Made by a program: the position numbers and the translations under genes. Source: Propionibacteriaceae bacterium (GTDB lineage: Bacteria > Actinomycetota > Actinomycetes > Propionibacteriales > Propionibacteriaceae). From it: a stretch of DNA of 64,000 nucleotides. The stretch spans positions 299,419-363,418 of the forward strand of contig JAFKJK010000009.1 of assembly GCA_017306015.1 (NCBI GenBank), in the 5' to 3' direction. Numbering within the stretch: position 1 is the first letter of the stretch; the number at the start of each line of letters is the position of its first letter. The notes below the pieces were generated by a model. That model worked only from the letters and a program-made list of their open reading frames with translations. It was not told the origin of the DNA and did not search any database. Positions 1 to 7,611 of the stretch are shown in pieces.

Positions 1-233
1 ACCTCGACCATTCCGTCCAGGAGGTCGTCCTTGTTGGCCACGTGCTTGTAGAGGGCCATCGGCACGACGCCGAGCTCGGCTGCGAGCGTCCGCATGGTCA
101 GGGATTCGATGCCGTTGGCGTCCGCGTAGTCGACGGCCGCGCGCAGGACCCGGGTGCGGCTGAGACCCTCCCGGGGGGCGGAGCTTTCCGTGGCGTCTGG
201 AACCACGTCCCGTCCCTTCGTCGCCCCACCCAT
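1..233 (-). CDS. TetR-family transcriptional regulator (N-terminal part, runs off the window)
   Basis: The visible 77 residues hold a TetR helix-turn-helix: a start of the type SRTRVLRAAVDYAD, then LTMRTLAAELGV and the recognition helix region ALYKHVANKDDL. The ligand-binding C-terminal half lies outside the window. The start is the ATG at 233, immediately beside a palindromic operator. The gene is divergent from the DUF4386 membrane protein gene at 314, so it probably represses both itself and that gene. The inducer cannot be judged because the effector domain is missing. Confidence 0.9.
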   Translation of the reverse strand, partial: MGGATKGRDVVPDATESSAPREGLSRTRVLRAAVDYADANGIESLTMRTLAAELGVVPMALYKHVANKDDLLDGMVE

Positions 234-238
234 TGACA

Positions 239-255
239 GGTGTACATCGTACACC
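239..255. promoter_or_regulatory. Operator 1 for the divergent TetR regulator
   Basis: A 17-bp near-perfect palindrome, arms GGTGTAC and GTACACC around a 3-bp centre. It lies just upstream of the TetR start codon. The same arms recur at 274-290, 35 bp away centre to centre. Paired identical palindromes in a divergent tetR promoter are the usual binding sites for the adjacent regulator; the assignment to this TetR is inferred. Confidence 0.75.
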
Positions 256-273
256 TAGATTGTCTGACGCCGT

Positions 274-290
274 GGTGTACGACGTACACC
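274..290. promoter_or_regulatory. Operator 2 for the divergent TetR regulator
   Basis: A perfect-arm 17-bp palindrome (GGTGTAC, 3-bp centre, GTACACC), the second copy of the site at 239-255. It ends 23 bp before the start codon of the DUF4386 gene, where repressor binding would block its promoter. Confidence 0.75.
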
Positions 291-313
291 AGGTCCGGAA
301 CCGAGGAGTCGCC

Positions 314-1000
314 ATGTCTCTCACGCTCGCGTCCCGCCTGTCGCGTCCGGCTCTGGCGAGGCTGACCGGCGGCGCCTATGTCGCCTACATCGGCGCGTCC
401 GTGCTCGCCGACGCCGTGGCGCACATCGGTCTGGGCAGCGCGGAACAGGTCATCGCCGTCCTCTCGGCGTCCCCAGGACTGTTCCGGCTCGGTCTGGCGC
501 TCGCCCTGTTCTCGGGCTTCCTGTTCGTGATGACGGCGTGGGGCCTGTACGTCCTGCTGCGGCCGGTCGACGCCGATCTCGCGCTGCTCCTGCTGGTGCT
601 CAACGCGCTCGGCGTGGCGCTGCAGTGCGCGAGCCTGCTCCAGCTCATCTCGGCGCTGCACCTGTCGGCGGACCCGAGCGGCCCGGCCCAGGCCGCGGCG
701 CTCGCGGCCGCCCAGACGTACCGGACGGGCTTCGTCGCGGCGCAACTGTTCTTCGGCACGTGGCTCTTCCCCCTGGGCTACCTCGTGCTGAGGTCAGGCT
801 TCCTGCCGCGGTTCCTGGGCGTCCTGCTGCTCCTGGACGGCGTGGGCGAGGCGGTCTGGTTCCTGCAGGCATTGCTGCTGCCGGATCACCCCGAGATCTC
901 CATGCCCGGGACGCTCGTCAGCCTGGTCGCCGAGGTCGGCCTCGCGTCCTGGCTCCTGATCCGGGGCGTCCCGTCCGCGACTCACTCGGCGACCGCGTGA
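314..1000 (+). CDS. DUF4386-type integral membrane protein
   Basis: A 228-residue, very hydrophobic protein with about six predicted membrane segments. The overall pattern is typical of DUF4386 membrane proteins of unknown function: an N-terminal LARLTGGAYVAYIGASVLAD, a central GLYVLLRPVDADLALL and a C-terminal LGYLVLRSGFLPRFLGVLLLLDG. The ATG at 314 is preceded by GAGGAG at 303-308. It is divergent from the TetR gene and sits directly behind its two operators, so it is the likely regulated target. The stop codon lies inside the inverted repeat at 997-1079. No enzymatic motif is visible. Confidence 0.8.
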   Translation: MSLTLASRLSRPALARLTGGAYVAYIGASVLADAVAHIGLGSAEQVIAVLSASPGLFRLGLALALFSGFLFVMTAWGLYVLLRPVDADLALLLLVLNALGVALQCASLLQLISALHLSADPSGPAQAAALAAAQTYRTGFVAAQLFFGTWLFPLGYLVLRSGFLPRFLGVLLLLDGVGEAVWFLQALLLPDHPEISMPGTLVSLVAEVGLASWLLIRGVPSATHSATA

Positions 1001-1079
1001 ACCGAAGTACCTGTCCCCATTGGTTCACTTTGGTTCGCACCGTCGGCCTGAACCATCGGGGACAGGTACTTTGGTTCAC
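997..1079. repeat. REP/BIME-like inverted repeat between convergent genes
   Basis: Two 31-bp arms (997-1027 and 1049-1079) are inverted copies with about 28 of 31 positions identical, separated by 21 bp. Each arm contains AAGTACCTGTCCCC or a one-base variant. Each arm is itself a small imperfect palindrome, since GTGAACC near one end pairs with GGTTCA(C) near the other. The stop codons of both convergent genes (998-1000 and 1076-1078) lie inside the arms. The motif resembles palindromes mobilised by REP-associated tyrosine transposases, though no such transposase is in this window. It could also act as a bidirectional terminator. Confidence 0.75.
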
Positions 1080-1390
1080 TCGACGGCCTTGAGGCCGATG
1101 ACGCCGCCGATGATCATGGCCAGGAACAGCAGCCGCCACACCGAGGTGGATTCGGCACCGGTGAGCATGCCGTAGGCGATCGCCAGGGACGCCCCGATGC
1201 CCACCCAGACGGCATAGGCCGTCCCGGTCGGCAGGGTGCGCATCGCCCAGGCGAGGCCGGCCATGCTGGCGGCGAGCGCGACGACGAACACCACGGACGG
1301 GACCCACTGCGTGAAGCCTTGGGACTTGCCGAGCGCGACCGCCCAGACAGCTTCGGCGACGCCTGCGAGCATGAGAACGAGCCAGGACAT
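1076..1390 (-). CDS. sugE: SugE/Gdx-type small multidrug resistance exporter (guanidinium/H+ antiporter)
   Basis: A 104-residue protein of exact SMR length with four membrane helices. It starts MSWLVLMLAGVAEAVWAV, with the essential proton/substrate glutamate at residue 13, and carries AWAMRTLPTGTAYAVWVGIGA and a C-terminal GGVIGLKAVE. These features match the SugE/Gdx subgroup rather than the EmrE subgroup. Gdx proteins export guanidinium in exchange for protons, working as antiparallel dimers. The gene has a guanidine-III riboswitch in its 5' leader, which independently supports the substrate. It starts at the ATG at 1390 with GGAAGG upstream. Its last codons and stop lie in the REP-like repeat. 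Confidence 0.93.
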   Translation of the reverse strand: MSWLVLMLAGVAEAVWAVALGKSQGFTQWVPSVVFVVALAASMAGLAWAMRTLPTGTAYAVWVGIGASLAIAYGMLTGAESTSVWRLLFLAMIIGGVIGLKAVE

Positions 1391-1404
1391 GACAACCCTT
1401 CCAG

Positions 1405-1443
1405 GCCGTCTTGTCGCGTGCCGGGTACGGCTCCCTCGTCCGG
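1405..1443 (-). ncRNA. Guanidine-III riboswitch (mini-ykkC-III) controlling sugE
   Basis: The minus-strand leader of sugE contains the hallmark blocks of the compact guanidine-III pseudoknot, in order: CCGGACGAGG, then GCCGTACCCGG, then a short loop and GACAAGACGGC. From memory this matches the Thermobifida-type guanidine-III aptamer closely in sequence, spacing and length (39 nt). The GGAAGG ribosome binding site lies a few bases downstream, so guanidinium binding probably changes ribosome access (translational control). The neighbouring SugE/Gdx gene is the expected target. Confidence 0.88.
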
Positions 1444-1598
1444 GGTCCTCCTGGGGACCTGGCCTCCATTCTCTCACGCAGCAAACGCCGGCCCAAACCC
1501 GCGGAAGCGGCCTGACAAGCGTTGACGCTGCTCCGCAGTCGACCTACGCTGCGAATTCCGGTGGCCGGACGGCGACCGCCGGCGAAGCGAGGTGCGTG

Positions 1599-2405
1599 AT
1601 GACGGCCAGTCCGGAGCAGGTGGCGAGATTCCGCCGGCTGCACGAATCAGGCTGCTTCGTGATGCCGAACCCGTGGGACGCCGGGAGCGCGCGGGCACTG
1701 GCGGAGATGGGGTTCCAGGCCCTGGCGACGACGAGTTCGGGCTTCGCCTGGTCGACCGGGCATGCCGACAACACGGTCGGCCTCGACCTGACCCTGAAGC
1801 ACCTGAGACTGATCGCCGCTGCGGTGGACGTCCCGGTGAACGCCGACTTCCAGAGCGGGTACGCCACCCGTCCCGAGGACGTCGCTGCGAACGTGGCTCT
1901 GGCGGTGGAGACCGGCGTGGCGGGCCTGTCGATCGAGGACTTCTCCGGGGACCCGGCCGAGCCGTTGTTCGAGTTCGGGCTCGCGGTCGAGCGCGTCCGG
2001 GCGGCGCGGACGGCGATCGACGAGACCGGCAGCGGCGTCGTGCTGACCGCCCGCTCGGAGGGCTTCGTCTGGGACCGTCCGGACCTCGATGAGACGATCC
2101 GTCGGCTGCAGGCCTACTCCGAGGCGGGCGCCGACTGCCTGTACGCGCCCGGCATCACGTCGCTGGAGCACGTGGCGTCGATCGTCGCTGCGGTCGCACC
2201 CAAGCCGGTGAACCTGCTGATCCACACCCCGTTCACGACGGTCGCCGAAGCCGCGCAACTCGGCGTCCGCCGGATCAGCGTCGGCGGCGCGCTCGCCAAG
2301 ACCGCCTGGCACGGCTTCCTGGACGCGGCCAGGGAGATCGCCGAGGACGGCACCTTCTCCCGGTTCGCCGGCCTTCCCGACCTGAACGGGCTGCTCGGGT
2401 CCTGA
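1599..2405 (+). CDS. Isocitrate lyase / PEP mutase family protein
   Basis: 268 residues with the alpha/beta-barrel pattern of the isocitrate lyase/PEP phosphonomutase superfamily: an early PNPWDAGSARALAEMGF, VNADFQSGYA for the metal-site strand, GLSIEDFSG, and LTARSEGF in place of the usual TAR(T/S)D loop. The ATG at 1599 gives the expected N-terminus just before the first helix. A nearby GCGAGG is the only ribosome-site candidate. Members of this group cleave or rearrange carbon-carbon or carbon-phosphorus bonds in 2-oxo-acid-like substrates. The exact substrate is not evident, and the neighbours give no pathway hint. Confidence 0.88.
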   Translation: MTASPEQVARFRRLHESGCFVMPNPWDAGSARALAEMGFQALATTSSGFAWSTGHADNTVGLDLTLKHLRLIAAAVDVPVNADFQSGYATRPEDVAANVALAVETGVAGLSIEDFSGDPAEPLFEFGLAVERVRAARTAIDETGSGVVLTARSEGFVWDRPDLDETIRRLQAYSEAGADCLYAPGITSLEHVASIVAAVAPKPVNLLIHTPFTTVAEAAQLGVRRISVGGALAKTAWHGFLDAAREIAEDGTFSRFAGLPDLNGLLGS

Positions 2406-2427
2406 GCGCCCACCCCCGGGTGTCAGC

Positions 2428-2643
2428 TCACTCGGGCGTGTCCAGGGTGACCCCGGCCAGGAAGTGCCAGCCCAGCCACCACCAGAAGACGATCAGCATC
2501 ACCCGGGCAGCGCGGTCTCGCAGCACGCGATCGAGCACCCTGCCCAGCGGGGCGACCACGTCCGGACGCACCCGGCCCACGATCACGAGGCACAGGGCAG
2601 CCAGGGTGCACAGGAGATAGACCGCGATCGGGATGTAGCTCAT
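2428..2643 (-). CDS. DUF6186-type small membrane protein
   Basis: 71 residues with two hydrophobic segments and a C-terminal LIVFWWWLGWHFLA stretch, which is characteristic of the DUF6186 family found in actinobacteria. Its start codon overlaps the stop of the upstream membrane protein gene by four bases (ATGA), so the two are translationally coupled. Function is unknown. Confidence 0.75.
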   Translation of the reverse strand: MSYIPIAVYLLCTLAALCLVIVGRVRPDVVAPLGRVLDRVLRDRAARVMLIVFWWWLGWHFLAGVTLDTPE

Positions 2644-3335
2644 CGGTCGCCCGCCCGCCCGGACGGGTGGAGGTCGTCGACCGCCTGTCCCCTCCCGGCC
2701 GCCGCCGCCGACCGATGGGCGGACGGACGGACGAGCAGCAGGCCGAGCGCCAACCAGCCGACGATGAACACCGCCCGCGGCCAGGGCTGATGGAGGAACG
2801 GATCCACCGCCATGGAGATCGAGGGGAAGTCCGCCGACCGCTCCGGCACGATCCGTCCGTAGACGAACGCGGCCAGCTCACACAGGCAGGCCACCACCAG
2901 GGTCGCCGCCCAGGCGAACACCGCCCGCCGGGTGGCCGGCTCCCGCCCACGCGAACCCGCCGGCTCGGGATCAGGACCGGTCCAGGCGAACGGCAGGGCC
3001 ACCAGCCCGACCGCCACGAGCCCGACTCCCATCAGGGTCGAGTACCGCGGGGCTAGCGCGAGCACGACGGCGGCCGTCAGCACGACGACCGCGACCATCA
3101 GCCGGGTCGGTCGCCAGTGCGAGCGTCGCCAGTGCGAGCGTCGCCAGTGCGAGTGCCGCCGGGGCGGACGTCGGGTCGCGTCCACGCCGAGCACGACCGC
3201 CACGACCAGGAACAGCGCCGCGGCACCCCACTGGCCTCGAACCGCCTGCGTCGCCGAGATGAGGACGGCGATGGCGACCCACGGCGCTGCCCGCCGCAGA
3301 GCCCGCCACCGGTTGCGACTCGTGATCGCGTCCAC
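2640..3335 (-). CDS. Hypothetical multi-pass membrane protein
   Basis: About 231 residues from a GTG at 3335; an upstream in-frame ATG at 3476 would add 47 residues of non-membrane, arginine-rich sequence that looks untranslated. Six hydrophobic segments are visible. Between segments two and three is a cytoplasmic-looking basic loop built from HWRRS repeats, encoded by three tandem 15-bp units. No family is recognised. It is coupled to the DUF6186 gene by a four-base overlap, and the pair is separate from the divergent gene at 3550. No good ribosome site supports either start. Confidence 0.6.
   Translation of the reverse strand: MDAITSRNRWRALRRAAPWVAIAVLISATQAVRGQWGAAALFLVVAVVLGVDATRRPPRRHSHWRRSHWRRSHWRPTRLMVAVVVLTAAVVLALAPRYSTLMGVGLVAVGLVALPFAWTGPDPEPAGSRGREPATRRAVFAWAATLVVACLCELAAFVYGRIVPERSADFPSISMAVDPFLHQPWPRAVFIVGWLALGLLLVRPSAHRSAAAAGRGQAVDDLHPSGRAGDR
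3111..3155. repeat. Three tandem 15-bp repeats inside a membrane protein gene
   Basis: The unit TCGCCAGTGCGAGCG occurs three times in a row (3111, 3126, 3141), the third copy with one change. On the minus strand it encodes repeated H-W-R-R-S in a basic loop. The 15-bp length keeps the frame, so copy number could change without breaking the gene. Confidence 0.85.
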
Positions 3336-3549
3336 GATTCGACGGTAGTCCGGAAACCCGCCGTGGCGAACCCTCGGTACCGAGGACTCGTACCCGCGGA
3401 AGTCGGCGACCCGGCCGGTTGTCCCGCGGTGAGCCCTGCCCGCTCGATGAGCACTGACCCGTCCTACCTCCGCCACGGACCGCGGCCTCCGCCCGACCGC
3501 GCGCCGGCGGCGGACGGGCAGCGTCCGGTTCGAGCGCTACCGTGCGGTC

Positions 3550-4464
3550 ATGCTGGAGATCGTCGCGCGGGCGCTGTCGCTGGTGGCGATCGTCGGCATC
3601 GGGCTGGGGATCAAGCGGCTCGGCTGGGCGAGGACGTCCGACTTCGGCCTGTTCTCGAAGCTCGTGCTGGGGGTGACGCTGCCGTGCGCCCTGTTCACCA
3701 GCTTCAACGACTACCACCTGGAGTACGCGCTGCTGGGGCTGACGGCGCTGGCATTCTGCCTCAACATCGCCCAACAGGCGATCGGCTACGCGCTCGCCGC
3801 GAGGCAGGGACGGAAGGCGCAGGCCTTCGCCGTCCTCAACTCGGGCAGCTACAACATCGGGGCCTTCGCGACGCCGTACCTCGCCGGGTTCATGGGCCCG
3901 CACGCGATGATCTATTCGACCCTGTTCGACTTCGGCGGAGCGTTCTCCTCGGCCGGAGTGGCGTACGGCTGGGGCATGACGCTGGCGAGCGAGCCGGGCA
4001 AGCACGGCTGGCGCGAACTCGTCCGGACGCTGGCCGGCTCGCCGGTGTTCGTCACGTACGTGCTGCTGCTGGCCATGCGGCTGCTGGACCTGCGGCTGCC
4101 GGGCCCGGTGATCACGTTCACGTCGATCGTCGGCGCGGCGAACCCGTTCCTGGCGATGCTGATGATCGGGATCGGGCTGGAGTTGCGGCTACGCCGGGAG
4201 AAGTACGTCGCGGCGGCCCGAATCCTCGCTGTCCGGTACGCGTTCGCGACCGTCGCGGCCGTGGGCTGCTGGTACCTGCTGCCGCTACCCGCGGACGCCC
4301 GGCTGGTCGTGGTGATGGTCCTGTTCGCGCCGATCGCGTCGATGATGCCGGTGTTCACCGGCCGAGCCCGCCTCGACGTGGAGCTGTCGGCGTTCCTGAA
4401 CTCGGTGAGCATCGTCGTCGGTATCGTCGCGATGCCGACGATCTACCTGGCGTTGCACGCATGA
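3550..4464 (+). CDS. AEC-family (auxin efflux carrier type) transporter
   Basis: 304 residues and about ten membrane segments with the two-bundle pattern of the AEC/bile-acid transporter fold. The N-terminal half has KLVLGVTLPCALFTSF and an asparagine-rich NSGSYNIGAFATPYL, where AEC proteins carry the conserved N-x-G-x-x-x-x-P region. The C-terminal half has PFLAMLMIGIGLELRL. Such permeases usually export or take up small carboxylates; the substrate is not defined here. The start at 3550 is the only sensible one. It overlaps the following P-loop gene by four bases (ATGA), so the two are co-translated. Confidence 0.85.
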   Translation: MLEIVARALSLVAIVGIGLGIKRLGWARTSDFGLFSKLVLGVTLPCALFTSFNDYHLEYALLGLTALAFCLNIAQQAIGYALAARQGRKAQAFAVLNSGSYNIGAFATPYLAGFMGPHAMIYSTLFDFGGAFSSAGVAYGWGMTLASEPGKHGWRELVRTLAGSPVFVTYVLLLAMRLLDLRLPGPVITFTSIVGAANPFLAMLMIGIGLELRLRREKYVAAARILAVRYAFATVAAVGCWYLLPLPADARLVVVMVLFAPIASMMPVFTGRARLDVELSAFLNSVSIVVGIVAMPTIYLALHA

Positions 4465-4940
4465 AGCTCTTCCTGCTGGGCGCACCGTGCGCGGGCAAGA
4501 CCACCCTGGTGCCGCTGCTTCGCCGACAGCTGAGCTGCCCGGTTCTCGACATGGACGAGGAACTGCTGCGTGCGAACGACGGAACCTGGCCCGCGTCATT
4601 CGAGTTGAAGCGGGCGCTGACCGACCTGATTCTCGACGAGGCGTCCGACCTCGACGAGGTCGTCCTGGCCAACAGCCTCCTGGACGAGGCGCAACTGGAG
4701 AGACTCACGGCCGCCGGGTGGGAGGTCGGGCTCCTGGATCTGCCCGAGTCGGTGATGCGCGCCCGCGCCGGGGAGAGGCAGGCCCGCGAGGGCTGGACCA
4801 ACATCGAGTGGCTGCCCTTCCACCTGCGGAACATCCAGGAGTTGCGCGCTCTGCAGGCGTTCTCCCACGTGTTCGACGCAACCCGTCCCCCGACAGAACT
4901 GGCAGCGACGCTGGCCGCCCTCGTGGCAGCAACGCCGTGA
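4461..4940 (+). CDS. P-loop NTPase, AAA/shikimate-kinase-like small kinase
   Basis: 159 residues. Residues 7-15 (GAPCAGKTT) form a Walker A motif, and VLDMDEELLR at about 30 gives the acidic substrate-side motif seen in small-molecule kinases with a shikimate-kinase or gluconate-kinase-like fold. A later MRARAGERQAREGW could serve as the LID arginines. The substrate is unknown. Translation is coupled to the AEC transporter upstream by an ATGA overlap, so it may phosphorylate a compound moved by that transporter, but this is only positional inference. Confidence 0.75.
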   Translation: MKLFLLGAPCAGKTTLVPLLRRQLSCPVLDMDEELLRANDGTWPASFELKRALTDLILDEASDLDEVVLANSLLDEAQLERLTAAGWEVGLLDLPESVMRARAGERQAREGWTNIEWLPFHLRNIQELRALQAFSHVFDATRPPTELAATLAALVAATP

Positions 4941-5016
4941 CCTCTGACGCGTCAGGACCGCACTCGCCCATGGGGTGAACCGGACTCCAGCAACTCGGGG
5001 GACTGCGCGAGCCGGG

Positions 5017-5463
5017 TCAGGCGCGCTCGCAGACCCAGCCGGCGGGCAGTTCGCCCATGCCGATGAAGAGGTCGAGCTCGTCCGCCTGCTCGGGCGACAG
5101 GTCGACGTCGGCGCGGGGATAGATGACCGGCTCCTCCTTGCTGTTGTGCCGGTCCAGCAGTTCGAGCAGCTGGCGGGACGTGGCGGCGGCCTCCTCCGGC
5201 TCCCGCCGATCGACGGCAGCGAGCGCTGCGTCCACCAGGCGCCAGAGCTCACCGTGCTCGGTCAGCATGACCTGGACGGGCATCTCCAGCCCGGCCGCGC
5301 GGAGTGGGGGAAACAGGAAGGCCTCTTCGAGGTAGATGTGCCGGCGCAGGGCCAGCAGTCCGATGCGCAGCACGTCCCCGGCGCCGGCCGGGTCGTCGAG
5401 GAAGGCCTCCACGCAGCCGTCGATGTCGCGGTGCTCTCGCTCCAGCGCGGCGGCGATGGTCAT
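5017..5463 (-). CDS. Hemerythrin HHE-domain protein
   Basis: 148 residues, with the full set of di-iron ligand motifs of a four-helix hemerythrin: EREHRDID near residue 10, RRHIYLEEAF near 42 (H-x3-E), MLTEHGEL, and LDRHNSKEEPVIYP near 105 (H-x4-E). Bacterial single-domain hemerythrins bind oxygen or react with peroxide and nitric oxide. The gene is coupled by an ATGA overlap to the osmC gene upstream, which sits under an OhrR-type operator, so a role in peroxide or redox protection is likely. Its natural substrate is not established by sequence. Confidence 0.88.
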   Translation of the reverse strand: MTIAAALEREHRDIDGCVEAFLDDPAGAGDVLRIGLLALRRHIYLEEAFLFPPLRAAGLEMPVQVMLTEHGELWRLVDAALAAVDRREPEEAAATSRQLLELLDRHNSKEEPVIYPRADVDLSPEQADELDLFIGMGELPAGWVCERA

Positions 5464-5900
5464 GACAGCCTCGCCTCCACCGTGATCTCGGCCCCGGCGA
5501 ACAGCCGGGACACCGGGCACAGCTGCGCGGCCTCGTCCACGATCGCCTGGAACCCGGACGCGTCCAGGCCCGGGACGCGTCCCGTCACCGTGAGCGCGGA
5601 GCTGGTGATCGTCGGGAGCCCGCCGACCTCGTCCAAGGTCACGGTCGCCGAGACGGTGAGCTCCTCCGGCTCCGCTCCGTGCTCGTTCAGCTTCAGGGCC
5701 AGCGCCATCGAGAAGCAGGACGAGTGGGCGGCGGCGGCCAGCTCCTCCGGGCTGGTCTTGCCGTCGGGACGGACGGTGCGCGCAGCCCAGGTCACCGACT
5801 GGTCGTCCAGCACGCCGCTGCTGGTACGGCCGATCGTGCCTGCGCCCGACGTCAGGGATCCCGTCCAGGTCGTCTCGGCGGTTCGTTCGGCGATGCTCAT
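5460..5900 (-). CDS. osmC: OsmC-type hydroperoxide reductase
   Basis: 146 residues and close to E. coli OsmC in layout: an N-terminal TWTGSLTSGAGTI, SPEELAAAAHSSCFSMALA with the peroxidatic cysteine at 62, and AAQLCPVSRLF with the resolving cysteine at 128. OsmC/Ohr enzymes reduce organic hydroperoxides as dimers. The S-G-V-L segment and the ITVEARLS ending favour OsmC over Ohr. The ATG at 5900 has GGAGGAG upstream. It is divergent from an OhrR-like regulator with an OhrR-box-like palindrome between them, and is followed by a coupled hemerythrin gene. Confidence 0.92.
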   Translation of the reverse strand: MSIAERTAETTWTGSLTSGAGTIGRTSSGVLDDQSVTWAARTVRPDGKTSPEELAAAAHSSCFSMALALKLNEHGAEPEELTVSATVTLDEVGGLPTITSSALTVTGRVPGLDASGFQAIVDEAAQLCPVSRLFAGAEITVEARLS

Positions 5901-5925
5901 GATGCGACTCCTCCGATTTGATTGA

Positions 5926-5942
5926 GTACAACTCAACTGTAC
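5926..5942. promoter_or_regulatory. OhrR-type operator between osmC and the MarR gene
   Basis: A 17-bp imperfect palindrome with arms GTACAACT and ACTGTAC. It matches the general shape of known OhrR boxes (TACAA-N5-TTGTA type) and lies in the short region between the two divergent start codons (5900 and 5981). Binding here would control both genes. Assignment to the adjacent MarR protein is inferred. Confidence 0.72.
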
Positions 5943-5980
5943 ACAATCGATGCCGTAGACTGAAGGGCAAGGAGGTCTTC

Positions 5981-6451
5981 ATGGAACAGGTCGCGCTCGC
6001 TCGGCCGGCGACGGTGCCGGCGAAGGTGGACGAGCAACTCTGCTTCGCGCTGTACGCCGCGTCCAAGGCCCTGACCGCCGCGTACCGCCGCGGGCTGGCC
6101 GAACTCTCCCTCACCTACCCCCAGTACCTCACGATGCTGGCGGTCTGGGAGCGGGACGGCCGCAGCGTCGCCGACCTCGGCAGCGCCGTCGACCTCGACT
6201 CGGGGACTCTCTCGCCCCTGCTGCGCCGGCTGGAGCAGGCCGGCCTGATCCGTCGGGTCCGTAGCACGCACGACGAGCGGGTGGTGCACATCTTCGTGAC
6301 CGACCGGGGCCGGGAACTGGAGCCGCGGGCTGCGGCCGTCCGTGCCCGGGTCGAAGCGGCGACCGGCCTGAGCGCGGACGAGTTCGTCCAGGTCCGCTCG
6401 ATGCTGCACCGGCTGCGCAGCACGGTGCTGGACGCCCTGCCGCACCTGTAG
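5981..6451 (+). CDS. ohrR: OhrR-like MarR-family organic hydroperoxide sensor
   Basis: 156 residues. The N-terminus VDEQLCFALYAASKALTAAYR places a single cysteine at residue 21, in the position of the reactive cysteine of OhrR, followed by LSLTYPQYLTMLAVWE, the family's hallmark. The winged helix and wing follow (GTLSPLLRRLEQAGLIRR, then DERVVHIFVTDRG). OhrR represses hydroperoxide reductase genes until its cysteine is oxidised. The start at 5981 has AAGGAGG at 5969-5975. It is divergent from osmC, its probable target, with a palindrome between. Confidence 0.9.
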   Translation: MEQVALARPATVPAKVDEQLCFALYAASKALTAAYRRGLAELSLTYPQYLTMLAVWERDGRSVADLGSAVDLDSGTLSPLLRRLEQAGLIRRVRSTHDERVVHIFVTDRGRELEPRAAAVRARVEAATGLSADEFVQVRSMLHRLRSTVLDALPHL

Positions 6452-6484
6452 CCCGTCTCGCTCCCCGCCGGCACCGTCAGAGCA

Positions 6485-7465
6485 TCAGTGCGGGAATCCG
6501 TCCTCACCGATTTGCCCGGTCTCGGCAAGCGCGCGGGCGACTTCGCGGAGCTTGACGTTCAACCGCTGGGACACACGCTTGAGCACCTGGAAAGCGTCGT
6601 CAGGGGTGGTCTTGAGCCGCTCCATCAGGATGCCCTTCGCCTGGCCGATCACGTCCCGGGACAGCAACGCGTCCTCCAGCCGCTGTCCGAGTCCCTCCAA
6701 CCGGACGCGGTCGCCGACCGCACGCGCAGCCAGCGAGGCGTGCGCGACGAGGATGAAGCCGATCTCCCGTGCGGTCTCGTCGAGGGTGTCCGGGTCGGCG
6801 GCATAGATGTTCAGCGAAGCCGCAGCGGGTTCGGCCGTCCCGGCGGCGGGCGCGGCGAAGTCGAAGGAGAGGACGGACTCCTGCTCGCCGTCGTCGGCCA
6901 CGTCGGCGTCAGCCACGTCCTCGGTGGACGCCCCAGTCCAGTCGCCGTCGCCATCGTGGACGACCACCGTCGCCATCGTCGAGCCGGTCACGACGGCGAC
7001 GGCCGCCTCGGCGATCCGGGTGAGCAGATCGTCCGCGGATTCCGACTCGTACAGGTGTTCGGCGACGCCGGCGAACGTGGCGGCCAGCAGGGTGTCGCGC
7101 CGCTGCGCCAGCCGCCTGCGGGTCGTTTCCGCCCGGGCCACACTGGCCTCCTCGCGTTCGCTGGCCCTGGCCAGCCGCTCCTGCTCCGCGGCGGCTCGCG
7201 CCTCTGCGGCCTCGGCCCGCTCCACGACGCCGGACACCGGATCCTCGACGAGCCCCAGCCGGCTGGCGCGTTCCTCGAGCCGCAGTTCCCACGCTCCCAG
7301 TTCCGCCTCACGGACGTCGGCGATGACGTCCCTGTGACCGGCAACCGCGTCCCTGACGTCGGCGGTGTCGTCCCGCTCGTCCCCCATCGCGTCGCGGGCG
7401 TCGGCAAGGAAATCCCGCTTGTCAGCAGTCCATTCACGGCCCTCGGCGCCGGGGTCGTCGGACAT
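6485..7465 (-). CDS. ANTAR-domain RNA-binding antitermination regulator with GAF-like sensor
   Basis: 326 residues. The N-terminal 60 residues are a run of R-D-x-x-A-D-x-R-D heptad-like repeats predicting a charged coiled coil. A second helical linker rich in A, E and R runs to about 130. A GAF-like fold spans about 130-255, and the C-terminus from about 265 is an ANTAR domain, with SRDVIGQAKGILMERL and QVLKRVSQRLNVKLREVA. ANTAR proteins bind paired hairpins in nascent RNA to block termination. It is the first of four ANTAR proteins in six kilobases. The ligand or phosphorylation input is unknown. Confidence 0.9.
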   Translation of the reverse strand: MSDDPGAEGREWTADKRDFLADARDAMGDERDDTADVRDAVAGHRDVIADVREAELGAWELRLEERASRLGLVEDPVSGVVERAEAAEARAAAEQERLARASEREEASVARAETTRRRLAQRRDTLLAATFAGVAEHLYESESADDLLTRIAEAAVAVVTGSTMATVVVHDGDGDWTGASTEDVADADVADDGEQESVLSFDFAAPAAGTAEPAAASLNIYAADPDTLDETAREIGFILVAHASLAARAVGDRVRLEGLGQRLEDALLSRDVIGQAKGILMERLKTTPDDAFQVLKRVSQRLNVKLREVARALAETGQIGEDGFPH

Positions 7466-7611
7466 CGCTCACCTCCTACCGGACGCCTCGGGAGATCGTC
7501 CACCAAATCCAGTCAACCCCAACCTGGGCAAACGGGGGTACCTTGTCGGCAACTTCCCTCCAGCGTCGGCACCGGAGGGACCACCCCGACGCCCACCCAC
7601 AGGAGGTTCCG

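Noticed and set aside
2640..3476. Longer start for the membrane protein at 3476
   Set aside because: The added 47 residues are arginine-rich and unlike a membrane protein N-terminus; GTG at 3335 is preferred.
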